Of a DNA stretch of 64,000 nucleotides, positions 1 through 8,569 are shown one piece after another. Positions within the stretch are counted from its first letter, which is position 1. The number at the start of each line of letters is the position of its first letter. Source of the stretch: Gammaproteobacteria bacterium RIFCSPHIGHO2_12_FULL_36_30 (GTDB lineage: Bacteria > Pseudomonadota > Gammaproteobacteria > Coxiellales > Coxiellaceae). Below the pieces are notes generated by a model that ran no database searches, had not been told where the DNA came from, and worked only from the letters and a program-made list of their open reading frames with translations. The DNA lies in contig MGXU01000001.1 of NCBI GenBank assembly GCA_001801815.1, forward strand, positions 186,001-250,000, written 5' to 3'. Position numbers and translations under genes: made by a program.

Positions 1-618
1 AAAGAAAATCATTTTCAAATTGTGCTTGCAACAAGCAATCCAGGAAAAATTGCTGAGCTGCAAACTATGCTCAGTCCATTACCAATTGAATGGGTTCCGC
101 AAAGTGAATTTAATATCCCTGATATTGAAGAAACAGGAAAAACATTTATTGAAAATGCAATTATAAAGGCGCGTCACGCATCAAAATTATCTGGATTACC
201 AGCATTAGCAGATGATTCTGGTTTGGTTGTTGATGCGCTCGATGGTGCCCCTGGGATTTTTTCTGCACGTTATGCAGGAGAAAATGCGACATCAGAAGAG
301 CGCAATCAAAAATTATTAGACGCAATGATTGATTTAGAAGCGAATGATCGCGTTGCTGCTTATCATTGTGTTTTAGCATTAATTGAATACGAAGATGATC
401 CGGTGCCGCTGATTTGTCATGGAATTTGGGAAGGATCTATTTTAACAAAACCGCGTGGAACAAATGGTTTTGGATATGATCCAATTTTTTATGTACCAAC
501 ACATAAAAAATCAGCAGCAGAATTATCAACCGCAGAAAAAAATGCAATTAGTCATCGCGCGCAAGTGGTGGATCAAATGTTGGAAGTGTTTCATGCGATG
601 ATTGAGCATAAACATTAA
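1..618 (+). CDS. rdgB: RdgB/HAM1 non-canonical purine NTP pyrophosphatase (5' end outside window)
   Basis: Hydrolyses dITP, XTP and related damaged purine nucleotides to monophosphates, keeping them out of DNA and RNA. The reading frame is open from base 1 through a GTG at 22, and residues before that GTG (ending FQIVLATSNPGK) already match the family N-terminus, so the true start lies just upstream of the window. Family motifs are all present: TSNPGK nucleotide-binding loop, ADDSGLVVD, GAPGIFSARYAG, GFGYDPIF and the C-terminal SHRAQ. Length (about 205 residues) is normal. The 3' end overlaps the convergent lipoprotein gene by 4 bases. Confidence 0.95.
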   Translation, partial: KENHFQIVLATSNPGKIAELQTMLSPLPIEWVPQSEFNIPDIEETGKTFIENAIIKARHASKLSGLPALADDSGLVVDALDGAPGIFSARYAGENATSEERNQKLLDAMIDLEANDRVAAYHCVLALIEYEDDPVPLICHGIWEGSILTKPRGTNGFGYDPIFYVPTHKKSAAELSTAEKNAISHRAQVVDQMLEVFHAMIEHKH

Positions 619-1148
619 CCAACCGTAACCACCACTCTGCGATTAAATGAAGCGGCCATTGGATAACCATTGCTGGCAACTGGCAATTTTGCACCTTCGC
701 CACGCACCAAAATAGTTGCGGAGTTAACGCCATCTTCACGCAAATATTCTGCAATTGTTTTTGCATAGTGTAATGATAATTTATCACGTGCTGGCGATAA
801 CCAAACTTTATCCGTGAAACCTGAAATTTTTACTGTTGGTTTTGCAAAATAGTATGAATAACGATTAATAAATTGTGCTAAACGATCTAAATCTTTTTCA
901 CGATGCGTTTTGAGTTCGCGTGTTGATTTTACAAAAAAGCAATCGGTTGGAATAACAAATGTAAATAACATGCCTTGTTTTACGACTTGAATTCCAGAGT
1001 GTTGAATGTCAGCTAATAATACGCGTTGACTGTTCGGTAAATTAGAAATAGTGGGATTATTTAAATAATCTTCAGCTTTTTCTTTTTGAGTGCACGCGGT
1101 TAATGTGAAAATCGCGCAGAAAAAAATAATAGCCAATCCCTTTTTCAT
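615..1148 (-). CDS. OmpA-family lipoprotein (possible IcmN/DotK-like)
   Basis: 177-residue predicted lipoprotein: a lysine-containing hydrophobic signal ends in the lipobox LTAC, placing the lipidated cysteine at residue 19. Residues about 80-177 form an OmpA C-terminal-like domain (KISGFTD, a helix rich in charged residues, then GEGAKLPVAS and the terminal NRRVVV), which in this family holds peptidoglycan non-covalently. A Gly-Ile-Gln-Val-Val segment and a TDCFF loop precede it. This size and layout is shared by Pal-like proteins and by IcmN/DotK, the small OmpA-type lipoprotein of Dot/Icm type IVB secretion; I favour the second possibility only weakly, because no dot/icm gene is adjacent. 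It is convergent with rdgB and divergent from the mitochondrial-carrier gene. Confidence 0.75.
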   Translation of the reverse strand: MKKGLAIIFFCAIFTLTACTQKEKAEDYLNNPTISNLPNSQRVLLADIQHSGIQVVKQGMLFTFVIPTDCFFVKSTRELKTHREKDLDRLAQFINRYSYYFAKPTVKISGFTDKVWLSPARDKLSLHYAKTIAEYLREDGVNSATILVRGEGAKLPVASNGYPMAASFNRRVVVTVG

Positions 1149-1216
1149 AATAATATCCTACTCATTTATCGCTGATTGCATCATAATATCACACTTGAAT
1201 TTAAACAGAATATTAT

Positions 1217-2056
1217 ATGTCCGGTCACGAAAAACAAACATCCCAAACAACAGCTACGAAAATTATGACTCATATGCTTGCTGCGGTTCCAGCGGCAATA
1301 ATGGCTGAGTTTGTTGCATACCCTTTCTGGACTATCGAAACTATTCAACGGATTAAGCGTATTTCTTTTCTTCGCGCTTTTCATGAAATTTATCATGGAA
1401 AAGGCTTTTATGCGGGATTTTCAGTATCATTATACGCGGCAGTGCCAGCCGCATTGCTTTATTTGTTGGGATCAAGAATTCCACCATGGTTATTCAATGA
1501 TCCACAAGTCAACAACCATCATGTAGCGCTTTTGCAAGGACCGTGTGCACAAACATTGTGTATGTTGGTTTATGGACCTGCAATGCAAATCATCATGCAA
1601 AGACAATCGGACAATATCGCGAATAAATTTAATTGGGGTGCGAGTAAAGTTCTTAGCCTGTATCGAAAAACATTTTGGTTGTTATTATCAACAACAGTAA
1701 CATTAGAATTAATTGCATTTTGGTCATTAGCGCAATTTAACAAAAATTATTCTGCAGAAGAACACGCAAGACTCAACACGCAAATCTTTGCAACCGCCAG
1801 TGCTTTTACTTTTGCGACTGTCCTCACTATGCCGTTCGATACGCTAGCAACACATTTAAGCGGTAACAAAAAATATTCCGATCAAGAAAAATTATTTTCT
1901 GCAATGAAAAAATTACATGGCGAAGTGGGAATGCGCGGTCTTTACAAAGGATTTTTTCCATCGATTGCATATCATTCTATTTGGGCTACTACTTTTTTTG
2001 TAACGCAACGTGCGTTGTCGGATAAAATAGAAAATTTAAAATTCTCGCCACATTAA
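1217..2056 (+). CDS. Mitochondrial carrier family (SLC25-like) protein
   Basis: 279 residues with the threefold layout of eukaryotic mitochondrial carriers. The signature proline begins each repeat at residues 36 (YPFWTIETIQR), 121 (YGPAMQIIMQRQ) and 206 (MPFDTLATHLSG), exactly 85 residues apart. The matching even-helix entry motif is clear in repeat 1 (GFYAGF, 63-68) and nearly canonical in repeat 3 (GLYKGFFPS, 241-249); repeat 2 is degenerate. Six hydrophobic helices are visible. Such carriers exchange nucleotides, amino acids or keto acids across the mitochondrial inner membrane and are almost confined to eukaryotes; the known bacterial case is Legionella LncP, a Dot/Icm effector that inserts in host mitochondria. 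The substrate cannot be told from sequence here. No cleavable signal peptide is seen. The 3' end overlaps the next gene (opposite strand) by 21 bases. Confidence 0.85.
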   Translation: MSGHEKQTSQTTATKIMTHMLAAVPAAIMAEFVAYPFWTIETIQRIKRISFLRAFHEIYHGKGFYAGFSVSLYAAVPAALLYLLGSRIPPWLFNDPQVNNHHVALLQGPCAQTLCMLVYGPAMQIIMQRQSDNIANKFNWGASKVLSLYRKTFWLLLSTTVTLELIAFWSLAQFNKNYSAEEHARLNTQIFATASAFTFATVLTMPFDTLATHLSGNKKYSDQEKLFSAMKKLHGEVGMRGLYKGFFPSIAYHSIWATTFFVTQRALSDKIENLKFSPH

Positions 2057-2623
2057 TTGCGCAGGCTGCTCTATTTTTAATTGATCAAATGAATTTAAAA
2101 TATTTTTTTCGATTTCTGTTTGTGATGTTTCATCAAACACTGCTGAAAATAATTGTGTAAATGCAATTTGATCATCATCCACTAATAAATCATTTTTTAA
2201 TTCACAATAATGCAAAACACTTGCGCATGCATCTGCTAATTGTTGTTTGGAAGATCGACGCAGTAAATGTCTTTTTAATTTTATTTCATACAGCATGTGT
2301 TGTTCAATAATATGTGCGCGAATAATTTCAGCTTGTAATTCTTGTTTAATTTGCAATGCGACAACATCTTTTTGATCAACTAATAATGCGTGCGTATATT
2401 TTAATTCTGCAATCACGCGTTGATGCCACACTGTGATTTGTGTTTGCAACATATTCACATGACGTTTTGTTAAACGTCCGTAACGCGCTTTTGCGAGCCA
2501 TAATAAATATAAAATAATATTTATATTGAAACCGCTGTCGTGTTGCAGATGATAGATAGCTTGATTTAAATCTGTTTTTTCAAGCAAAACACTAGCGAAT
2601 CGAGTAAAAGGGCAATCATCCAT
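2036..2623 (-). CDS. TIGR02444/DUF2390-family protein
   Basis: 195-residue soluble protein. The N-terminal part (short helix, then the LQHDSGFNINIILYLLWLAKARYGRL region) has the pattern of the TIGR02444 family, widespread in gammaproteobacteria and without a known biochemical role. The remainder is helical and highly charged. I place the start at the ATG at 2623 because AAAGGTG lies six bases upstream; an in-frame GTG nine bases earlier lacks such a site. It is followed upstream (same strand) by the 185-residue gene, 36 bases away, so the two may be co-transcribed. Confidence 0.7.
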   Translation of the reverse strand: MDDCPFTRFASVLLEKTDLNQAIYHLQHDSGFNINIILYLLWLAKARYGRLTKRHVNMLQTQITVWHQRVIAELKYTHALLVDQKDVVALQIKQELQAEIIRAHIIEQHMLYEIKLKRHLLRRSSKQQLADACASVLHYCELKNDLLVDDDQIAFTQLFSAVFDETSQTEIEKNILNSFDQLKIEQPAQLMWREF

Positions 2624-2659
2624 GATTTTCACCTTTATTTTATTTGATTATACAGGCGA

Positions 2660-3217
2660 TTATGCGGCGACGGAAGTATTGCCCGATAACATGAGTGATT
2701 CTAAATGCGCAATAATACGCGTATAAAATCCAGGATTTTGTGCTTGTTGACGCGCGAGTGTTTGCAGTTGTAATTCACATTGTTCTGGCGAACCAAAACC
2801 AACAACTGTTAAATTACAATCCAATAATTGTTTTGCAATTGAGTCATTCAAACGTTCACGAGGTAATGTTGTTAACTGAATTGCCGTGATTAATGCGCGT
2901 GATGCTTTTTGTGCGCGATGCACGACTTGATCATTTTCAATATGATAATTATCCAGATATTCTGTTAGATATTGGCAAAATTGAGAAATGCCAGAATAAG
3001 AATAATAACCTTGATTTGGCACTGCCATATTGCTTTCAATATCTTCAATAATTGCTTTGCCGGCTTGATATAATGTCAAGTCGTTATCTGTAATACTTAA
3101 ATCACGTAATTTTAATGCACGTAATTTTGCCATGCGTTCTGATTGCGTTAAATAACGACGAAGTAATAATCGATAATCCGCAACTGCTTTGATCATAGTT
3201 TCTGAAAAAATGGACAT
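2660..3217 (-). CDS. Hypothetical helical protein, 185 aa
   Basis: I do not recognise a family. The protein is predicted to be soluble and mostly alpha-helical, with no signal peptide or membrane span; residues 18-45 are rich in Arg, Lys and Leu, and a tyrosine-rich stretch (QGYYSYSG) sits near residue 70. The start has a plausible ribosome-binding site (AAGG nine bases upstream). It precedes the TIGR02444-like gene on the same strand and diverges from the L,D-transpeptidase gene across a 275-base gap, so it probably has its own promoter. Confidence 0.6.
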   Translation of the reverse strand: MSIFSETMIKAVADYRLLLRRYLTQSERMAKLRALKLRDLSITDNDLTLYQAGKAIIEDIESNMAVPNQGYYSYSGISQFCQYLTEYLDNYHIENDQVVHRAQKASRALITAIQLTTLPRERLNDSIAKQLLDCNLTVVGFGSPEQCELQLQTLARQQAQNPGFYTRIIAHLESLMLSGNTSVAA

Positions 3218-3422
3218 GGTTCACAACCTTTAAGTCGGTGATAAAATCTATAAAACTATTGTAAGCTTGAAAGCTTAAGACAATATTAAGTGTTGCTTAA
3301 GAATGTTTAAAATTTAATCAAATATTTCTTGGCGACTTACGCTTTGTTTGGTGGATAATTTACCGTCATTAAAAGTGAAAATATTACACATAATACCTTA
3401 AAATGGTCAATAAATGTTCAAA

Positions 3423-3452
3423 TTGAGCTTTTTTTTGATTAACCGCTATACT
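3423..3452 (+). promoter_or_regulatory. Predicted sigma70 promoter of the L,D-transpeptidase gene
   Basis: TTGAGC (3423-3428) and TATACT (3447-3452) are separated by 18 bases, followed 40 bases later by the start codon. The rest of the 275-base gap (3218-3492) is AT-rich; near 3274-3300 it holds a short inverted repeat built on CTTAAG, with no gene that I can support. Confidence 0.5.
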
Positions 3453-3492
3453 GTGACTCAGCAGTAATTTTTAAAAATGGGGGTAAAAATCC

Positions 3493-4191
3493 ATGATAAA
3501 GAATATTACATTACCACTTATCGCCGCAGCTCTTTTGGTGAGCGGCTTAACGCTAAGTACCGGCACATATGCGCAACAATACTATGGCAAGTTTTTGTGT
3601 GGTTACCCTGGTTTTAAATGTGTTAAGGTAAAACGTGGCGACACGTGGGAAAAACTATTCTCTGATGCTCGCGACAGACAAATTGTAATGCGGCTTAATC
3701 GCACCAACATGCCAGTTAAATATCGGAGCTGGATTGTAGTTCCAACCAATTTGTCCAGTCTTAATAATTTAGAGTTATCGCCATTTCCATTACATCGCAA
3801 TACCAATGGTCACAAACTGATTTTAGTTAATTTAACTTATCAAGCTTTTGGTGCTTACGATAACAATGGTCAGTTAGTGCATTGGGGGCCTGTTTCCGGC
3901 GGCAAGGGTTATTGCCCTGACGTTGGTCGCGCATGCAACACCGCACTAGGTAACTTTAAAATTTTTCGCAAACAAGGTGAAGAATGTGTTTCATCCAAAT
4001 TTCCAATTGAAACTAATGGTGGAGCACCAATGCCTTATTGCATGCATTTCAAAGGTGGATTTGCATTACACGGATCAACATTGCCAGGCTACAATGCTAG
4101 TCATGGGTGTGTGCGATTATTTCCTGAAGATGCAAAATGGTTAAACCAAGACTTTGCACCTATTGGTACATCAGTTGTCGTGACACGTTAA
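3493..4191 (+). CDS. Secreted L,D-transpeptidase (YkuD domain)
   Basis: 232-residue periplasmic peptidoglycan enzyme that makes 3-3 cross-links or attaches proteins to meso-diaminopimelate. A signal peptide (residues 1-27, cleavage after TYA) is followed by a short LysM-like stretch beginning VKRGDTWEKLF (about 46-85). The YkuD catalytic domain occupies the C-terminal half: His193 in LHGST and the signature SHGCVRL with His204, catalytic Cys206 and Arg208. Six further cysteines (36, 43, 141, 148, 165, 183) are unusual for the family and suggest disulfide bonds in the mature protein. GGGGGT sits just before the start codon. It stands alone between a divergent gene and ubiC. Confidence 0.93.
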   Translation: MIKNITLPLIAAALLVSGLTLSTGTYAQQYYGKFLCGYPGFKCVKVKRGDTWEKLFSDARDRQIVMRLNRTNMPVKYRSWIVVPTNLSSLNNLELSPFPLHRNTNGHKLILVNLTYQAFGAYDNNGQLVHWGPVSGGKGYCPDVGRACNTALGNFKIFRKQGEECVSSKFPIETNGGAPMPYCMHFKGGFALHGSTLPGYNASHGCVRLFPEDAKWLNQDFAPIGTSVVVTR

Positions 4192-4243
4192 TATTATTGA
4201 CGCATCTCGCATGATCATTTACTGTGACGAAAAATCACGGTAA

Positions 4244-4696
4244 ATGATTATGCAAACATTCGAAGAACTTAACTCCGCACAAATTGAATGGGTCACCAAT
4301 CCAGAATCATTAACAAAACGCTTGCGCGAATTTACTGATAATAAAATTTCGCTTCATGTTTTATATGATGATTGGGGGATGACAGATCAAAATCAAGAAG
4401 CCTGGATTCGTCGAATTGAATGGCATTATTTTGATGAGAGGTGGATTACCGCAACAGTTATTATTCCGGATACTTCTATTACAGAAGAAACTGCTGAATT
4501 AAAAAATATTGGCGGAAAACCGATTGGTGAAATTTTATTTCAAGAACCGACATTAACTTATAGTGATTTTATTTTTGAAAAAATAAATAAAAATGAATGG
4601 TCAAGACAACGCACTTTTTATTTTAAACAAAAACCGTTGATGATTATCGAACATTTTCTTCCGGTGTTTTTTTCGGCGATACAATGCAAAAAATAA
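4244..4696 (+). CDS. ubiC: Chorismate pyruvate-lyase UbiC
   Basis: Removes pyruvate from chorismate to give 4-hydroxybenzoate, the first committed step of ubiquinone synthesis. The 150-residue protein shows the family landmarks ESLTKRLRE near the N-terminus, WIRRIEW in the middle, GGKPIGEILF, WSRQRTF and the C-terminal KPLMIIEHFLP. Length is close to E. coli UbiC (165). An alternative ATG lies two codons in. The stop overlaps the start of ubiA by 13 bases, the usual ubiCA operon arrangement. Confidence 0.92.
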   Translation: MIMQTFEELNSAQIEWVTNPESLTKRLREFTDNKISLHVLYDDWGMTDQNQEAWIRRIEWHYFDERWITATVIIPDTSITEETAELKNIGGKPIGEILFQEPTLTYSDFIFEKINKNEWSRQRTFYFKQKPLMIIEHFLPVFFSAIQCKK

Positions 4697-5535
4697 AATA
4701 TTATTTCGAATTAATGCGCTTTCACAAACCCATCGGCACTTTATTATTATTATGGCCTGCATTATGGGCATTATGGATTGCAGCGCGCGGATTTCCAAAC
4801 ATTAAAAATCTTTTTATTTTTATTTTTGGTGTTATTTTGATGCGCGCAGCTGGATGCGTCATTAATGATGTTGCTGATCGCAAATTTGATTTAAATGTCA
4901 CGCGCACAAAATTAAGACCACTCACATCAGGAAAAATATCAACACGTGAATCAATTATTTTATTTTTTATATTATGCATAATTGCTTTTGTTTTAGTATT
5001 ATTTACAAATAAATTAACAATTTTATTATCATTTTGCGCTGTGGTTTCAGCAATTATTTATCCCTTTATGAAACGCTACACGCACTGGCCACAATTATTT
5101 TTGGGAATTGCATTTTCTTTTTCAATTCCAATGGCATTCGCTGCAGAAACAAATCACGTTTCATTTATCGCGTGGATTTTAATGTTTGCGAATATATTGT
5201 GGACGATTGCGTATGATACACAATATGCGATGACCGATCGTGAAGATGATTTAAAAATAGGAATAAAATCAACGGCGATTTTATTTGGAAAATATGATCG
5301 CGTAATGATAGCTTTATTTCAATTTGGATTTATCTGTTTATTATGTATTTTAGGTTTTGTAGAAAAATTTTTAAGTATTTATTTTATTGCTATTTGTATT
5401 GCGATTTTATTTTTTATATATCAACAAATATTAATTTCAAAACGCGAACCATCAAATGGTTTACGCGCATTTTTAAATAATTGGTGGGTGGGGATGATTA
5501 TTTTTTTGGGAATATTATTAAAAAATACTTTCTGA
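4684..5535 (+). CDS. ubiA: 4-hydroxybenzoate octaprenyltransferase UbiA
   Basis: Integral membrane prenyltransferase that joins the polyprenyl tail to 4-hydroxybenzoate made by UbiC. 283 residues with about nine hydrophobic helices. The first Mg-binding motif NDVADRKFD is at residues 61-69 and the second (DTQYAMTDRED) near 185-195. The N-terminal MRFHKPIGTLLLLWPALWALW is typical, starting at residue 11. The 3' end overlaps the convergent mrcA gene by 18 bases. Confidence 0.95.
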   Translation: MQKIKYYFELMRFHKPIGTLLLLWPALWALWIAARGFPNIKNLFIFIFGVILMRAAGCVINDVADRKFDLNVTRTKLRPLTSGKISTRESIILFFILCIIAFVLVLFTNKLTILLSFCAVVSAIIYPFMKRYTHWPQLFLGIAFSFSIPMAFAAETNHVSFIAWILMFANILWTIAYDTQYAMTDREDDLKIGIKSTAILFGKYDRVMIALFQFGFICLLCILGFVEKFLSIYFIAICIAILFFIYQQILISKREPSNGLRAFLNNWWVGMIIFLGILLKNTF

Positions 5536-7545
5536 TCCACCACTCGCTTGTTCTGCATTATTTGTTTCATGATGCGCAAACTGTTTCGGCATATCATCTT
5601 TTTCAAATACTTCAAAAATTGCATTTTTATCATCGCCCGATGCAAGTAATCCTGTTTTAGGATCAATGCGTGCAGTAACAATATCTGCTGGTTGCGGCAT
5701 CGTTGCGAGTGGTTGATTTGCTAATGCCGCTTTCATAAATTGAATCCAAATTGGCAATGCCGCTTGCGCACCATATTCATGCAAAGATGTTTGGCTATTA
5801 TCAAAACCAACCCAAACTGTTGCTAACACATTACTATTAAATCCAGAAAACCATGCATCAATTTGATTATTCGTTGTGCCTGTTTTCCCCGCTAAATCAC
5901 GACGATCTAAAACTTTTGCGCCCTCGCCAGTTCCATTTTGAATAACAGAACGCATCGCTTGTGTCATTAAATAAGCATTTTGCGGCGTAATTACTTGCGC
6001 GCCTAATTTAGGATCTGCTTGATATAAAATTTTATTATTTTCACCCACAATTTTTTCAATAAAAAATGGTGTGACTTGATGTCCACCATTTGCAAAAACT
6101 GCATAACCTGTTGCTAATTGCATCGGTGTTAAAACACCACTGCCTAATGCTAAAGACAATGCATGCGGCATTTCATTCGGATCTAAACCAAATCGCTTTA
6201 AATAATCTAATGTGTATGGGATTCCAATATCGGCAAGCAAACGAATTGAAACTAAATTACGAGATTCAGCAAGCGCAACGCGCAAACGAGTTGGTCCATA
6301 AAATTGATCATCATCATTTTCAGGACGCCACCAAGCATTTTCTCCAGAATCGCGAATCATAACCGGCGCGTCATTAATTACACTTGCCAATGTAAATCCT
6401 TTTGCAAGTGCAGCAGAATATAAAAATGGTTTAAAGCTTGAACCCGGTTGACGTTCTGCTTGCAATACGCGATTGAATGCACTCAAATCAAAATCATATC
6501 CGCCATCTAATGCTAAAATAGCGCCATTTTCAGGGTTTAAAACAACCATAGCACCTTGTACCACAGGTGTTGCATTGGCTGGCATACCATGTCGCACGCT
6601 ATATGCAACTAATCCTGATTGCAAAGCTTGCGTTGCATCATTTTGTAATTTTGAAGAAATGGTTGTGTAAACATTTAATCCTGAATCATACGCACGCGCA
6701 CCATACATCATCACCACTGCTTCACGCACCATTTCTGCAACATACGGTGCTTGCAATTTTACGCGATCTTCATGATAGTGTGTTGTAACAGGCGCTTTAA
6801 TTGCATTTTCATAAGTAGTTTTATTGATATAACCAACATCCAACATGCGTTTTAATACATGATTTCTGCGTAATAATGCATTCGCAGGATCATTCAACGG
6901 ATTATTTCGCGAAGGCGCTTGCGGCAAACCCGCAATCATCGCCATTTCAGGTAATGTTAATTGATCAAGTGATTTTCCATAATAAACATGCGCTGCAGCA
7001 GAAACACCGTACGCACGATTTCCAAAATAAACTTTATTTAAATATAATTCGAGAATTTTTTGTTTACTTAATTCTTTGTCAATTTTAATTGCTAATAAAA
7101 TTTCTTTTATTTTTCGTGAATATGTTTTTTTTGGTGATAAATAAAAATTACGCGCAACTTGCATTGTGATTGTGCTTGCACCTTGCACTTTATGACCTGA
7201 TGAAATAACTGCAATTGCAGCACGCACAATTCCGATTAAGTCAACACCAGGATGAGAATAAAAACGCGCATCTTCTGTTGCAATAATTGCTTCGACTAAT
7301 TGTTTCGGCACTTGATTAATTGTAACTGGCGCGCGACGTTTCGCACCATACTCCGCCATCAATTTTCCATCAGCGCTGTAAATACGCAGCGGCACTTGCA
7401 TGTGCACATCTTTTAATACAGAAACATCCGGCAATCTATATTCCATATAAAAATATAAAATACCAAACACAACTGCCATGATAAGCATCACGCTCATCAG
7501 TGTTAGCAGAAAGCGATTTATAAATCGTCGAAATGGTCGCAACAC
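5518..7545 (-). CDS. mrcA: Class A penicillin-binding protein 1A, short form
   Basis: Bifunctional peptidoglycan synthase anchored by one N-terminal membrane helix (about 11-34). The GT51 glycosyltransferase domain carries the catalytic Glu91 in ATEDARFYSHPG and the STITMQVARN motif at 124-133. The transpeptidase domain has the active-site SSFK (Ser369, Lys372), SRN (428-430) and KTGT (554-557). At 675 residues it is well below the roughly 850 of E. coli PBP1A; the GT and TP domains are almost contiguous, so the OB-like insert domain is missing. It is divergent from the pil-type genes, the standard gammaproteobacterial mrcA/pilM arrangement. Confidence 0.95.
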   Translation of the reverse strand: MLRPFRRFINRFLLTLMSVMLIMAVVFGILYFYMEYRLPDVSVLKDVHMQVPLRIYSADGKLMAEYGAKRRAPVTINQVPKQLVEAIIATEDARFYSHPGVDLIGIVRAAIAVISSGHKVQGASTITMQVARNFYLSPKKTYSRKIKEILLAIKIDKELSKQKILELYLNKVYFGNRAYGVSAAAHVYYGKSLDQLTLPEMAMIAGLPQAPSRNNPLNDPANALLRRNHVLKRMLDVGYINKTTYENAIKAPVTTHYHEDRVKLQAPYVAEMVREAVVMMYGARAYDSGLNVYTTISSKLQNDATQALQSGLVAYSVRHGMPANATPVVQGAMVVLNPENGAILALDGGYDFDLSAFNRVLQAERQPGSSFKPFLYSAALAKGFTLASVINDAPVMIRDSGENAWWRPENDDDQFYGPTRLRVALAESRNLVSIRLLADIGIPYTLDYLKRFGLDPNEMPHALSLALGSGVLTPMQLATGYAVFANGGHQVTPFFIEKIVGENNKILYQADPKLGAQVITPQNAYLMTQAMRSVIQNGTGEGAKVLDRRDLAGKTGTTNNQIDAWFSGFNSNVLATVWVGFDNSQTSLHEYGAQAALPIWIQFMKAALANQPLATMPQPADIVTARIDPKTGLLASGDDKNAIFEVFEKDDMPKQFAHHETNNAEQASGGSESIF

Positions 7546-7660
7546 AATTTTACTTCCTGTGTATTCTTAAAAATATTATACACGAAAATGCGAAAACACG
7601 GTATTGCACAAATTTAAAATGAGACTAAAATTATTCGACTAAAATAATGCGAGTGATGCC

Positions 7661-8569
7661 ATGACAACGTCAATTCATATTACTTTTATCGATCATGCGC
7701 AATTACGTGCTGCTTTTAAAGATTTAAAACTGTCTTCAAGAAAATTATCAGTTGTAATTGATATTTCATCCGCGCACAGCATTATGCGCGACATCACAGT
7801 TGAGTCTGGATTATCAGATATTGAGATTATGCAATTTTTAAAATCTCATTCAACAAATCTATTTGGATTTTCTGCAGAAGAATTATGTATAGATTACGAA
7901 ACACAATCGACAATTATTGATGGAAAACAAAAAATAACTGCGATTGCAGCGCATGCGAATCTCATTTTGCATATTGAAAAATTAGCACTGCAAGAAAAAA
8001 TTTTAATTAGCGCGATTCAGGTTGATAAAAAAATGAATTTGCTGCCGTGGCGTGAAAAACAAAAGCAGCATCATCAACAAAAAATATTATTTGGCGCAAT
8101 TGTATTCATGATTGCGTTATTTATTATTGGCCTTATTGCAAATAATTTTTTGAAACATCAAATGCGGCAATTTAATTTGCAATCAAAAATGAATGCGGCA
8201 AAAAATGGAAAGATAATCGTGCTGCGCACACAGCAGCACGCCGCATTATTAAACAAATTAAATATTGTGCATGCTCAAAAATTAACATCGATTTATGATA
8301 ATAAAAATAATGCGGTTTTATTATCTGATATTGCAAATGATTTACCAAATGATGTTACGCTCACTTCACTTAGCATGGATGATAAAAAAATAAAATTAAC
8401 TGGCGTGAGCAATCAATTATCTGATATTCATCAATATGCAAATAATTTAAAAGAAACCTTGCCTCAAAAACAAATTGAATTATCCGAAATAAATAATAAT
8501 CAACAAAATAAATCGCAGATGAATTTTACGATTGTGGCGCGAAATGAAAATCACATATTTAAAAAATGA
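7661..8569 (+). CDS. pilN: PilM fragment fused to PilN (type IV pilus alignment complex)
   Basis: 302 residues. Residues about 28-122 match a central part of PilM (the segment around AGLSEDEI and the lobe that binds PilN), but the N-terminal actin-like nucleotide-binding start and the C-terminal half of PilM are absent. At residue 125 the canonical PilN N-terminus begins (MNLLPWREKQKQ), followed by a membrane helix (about 142-163), a coiled region and a C-terminal PilN-like alpha/beta domain (residues 205-295). In other species PilM binds exactly this NLLP tail; here the two are one chain, topologically sensible since both lie in the cytoplasm. The frame is intact with no internal stop. Normal operon order is pilM-N-O-P-Q; see the next gene. 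Confidence 0.75.
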   Translation: MTTSIHITFIDHAQLRAAFKDLKLSSRKLSVVIDISSAHSIMRDITVESGLSDIEIMQFLKSHSTNLFGFSAEELCIDYETQSTIIDGKQKITAIAAHANLILHIEKLALQEKILISAIQVDKKMNLLPWREKQKQHHQQKILFGAIVFMIALFIIGLIANNFLKHQMRQFNLQSKMNAAKNGKIIVLRTQQHAALLNKLNIVHAQKLTSIYDNKNNAVLLSDIANDLPNDVTLTSLSMDDKKIKLTGVSNQLSDIHQYANNLKETLPQKQIELSEINNNQQNKSQMNFTIVARNENHIFKK

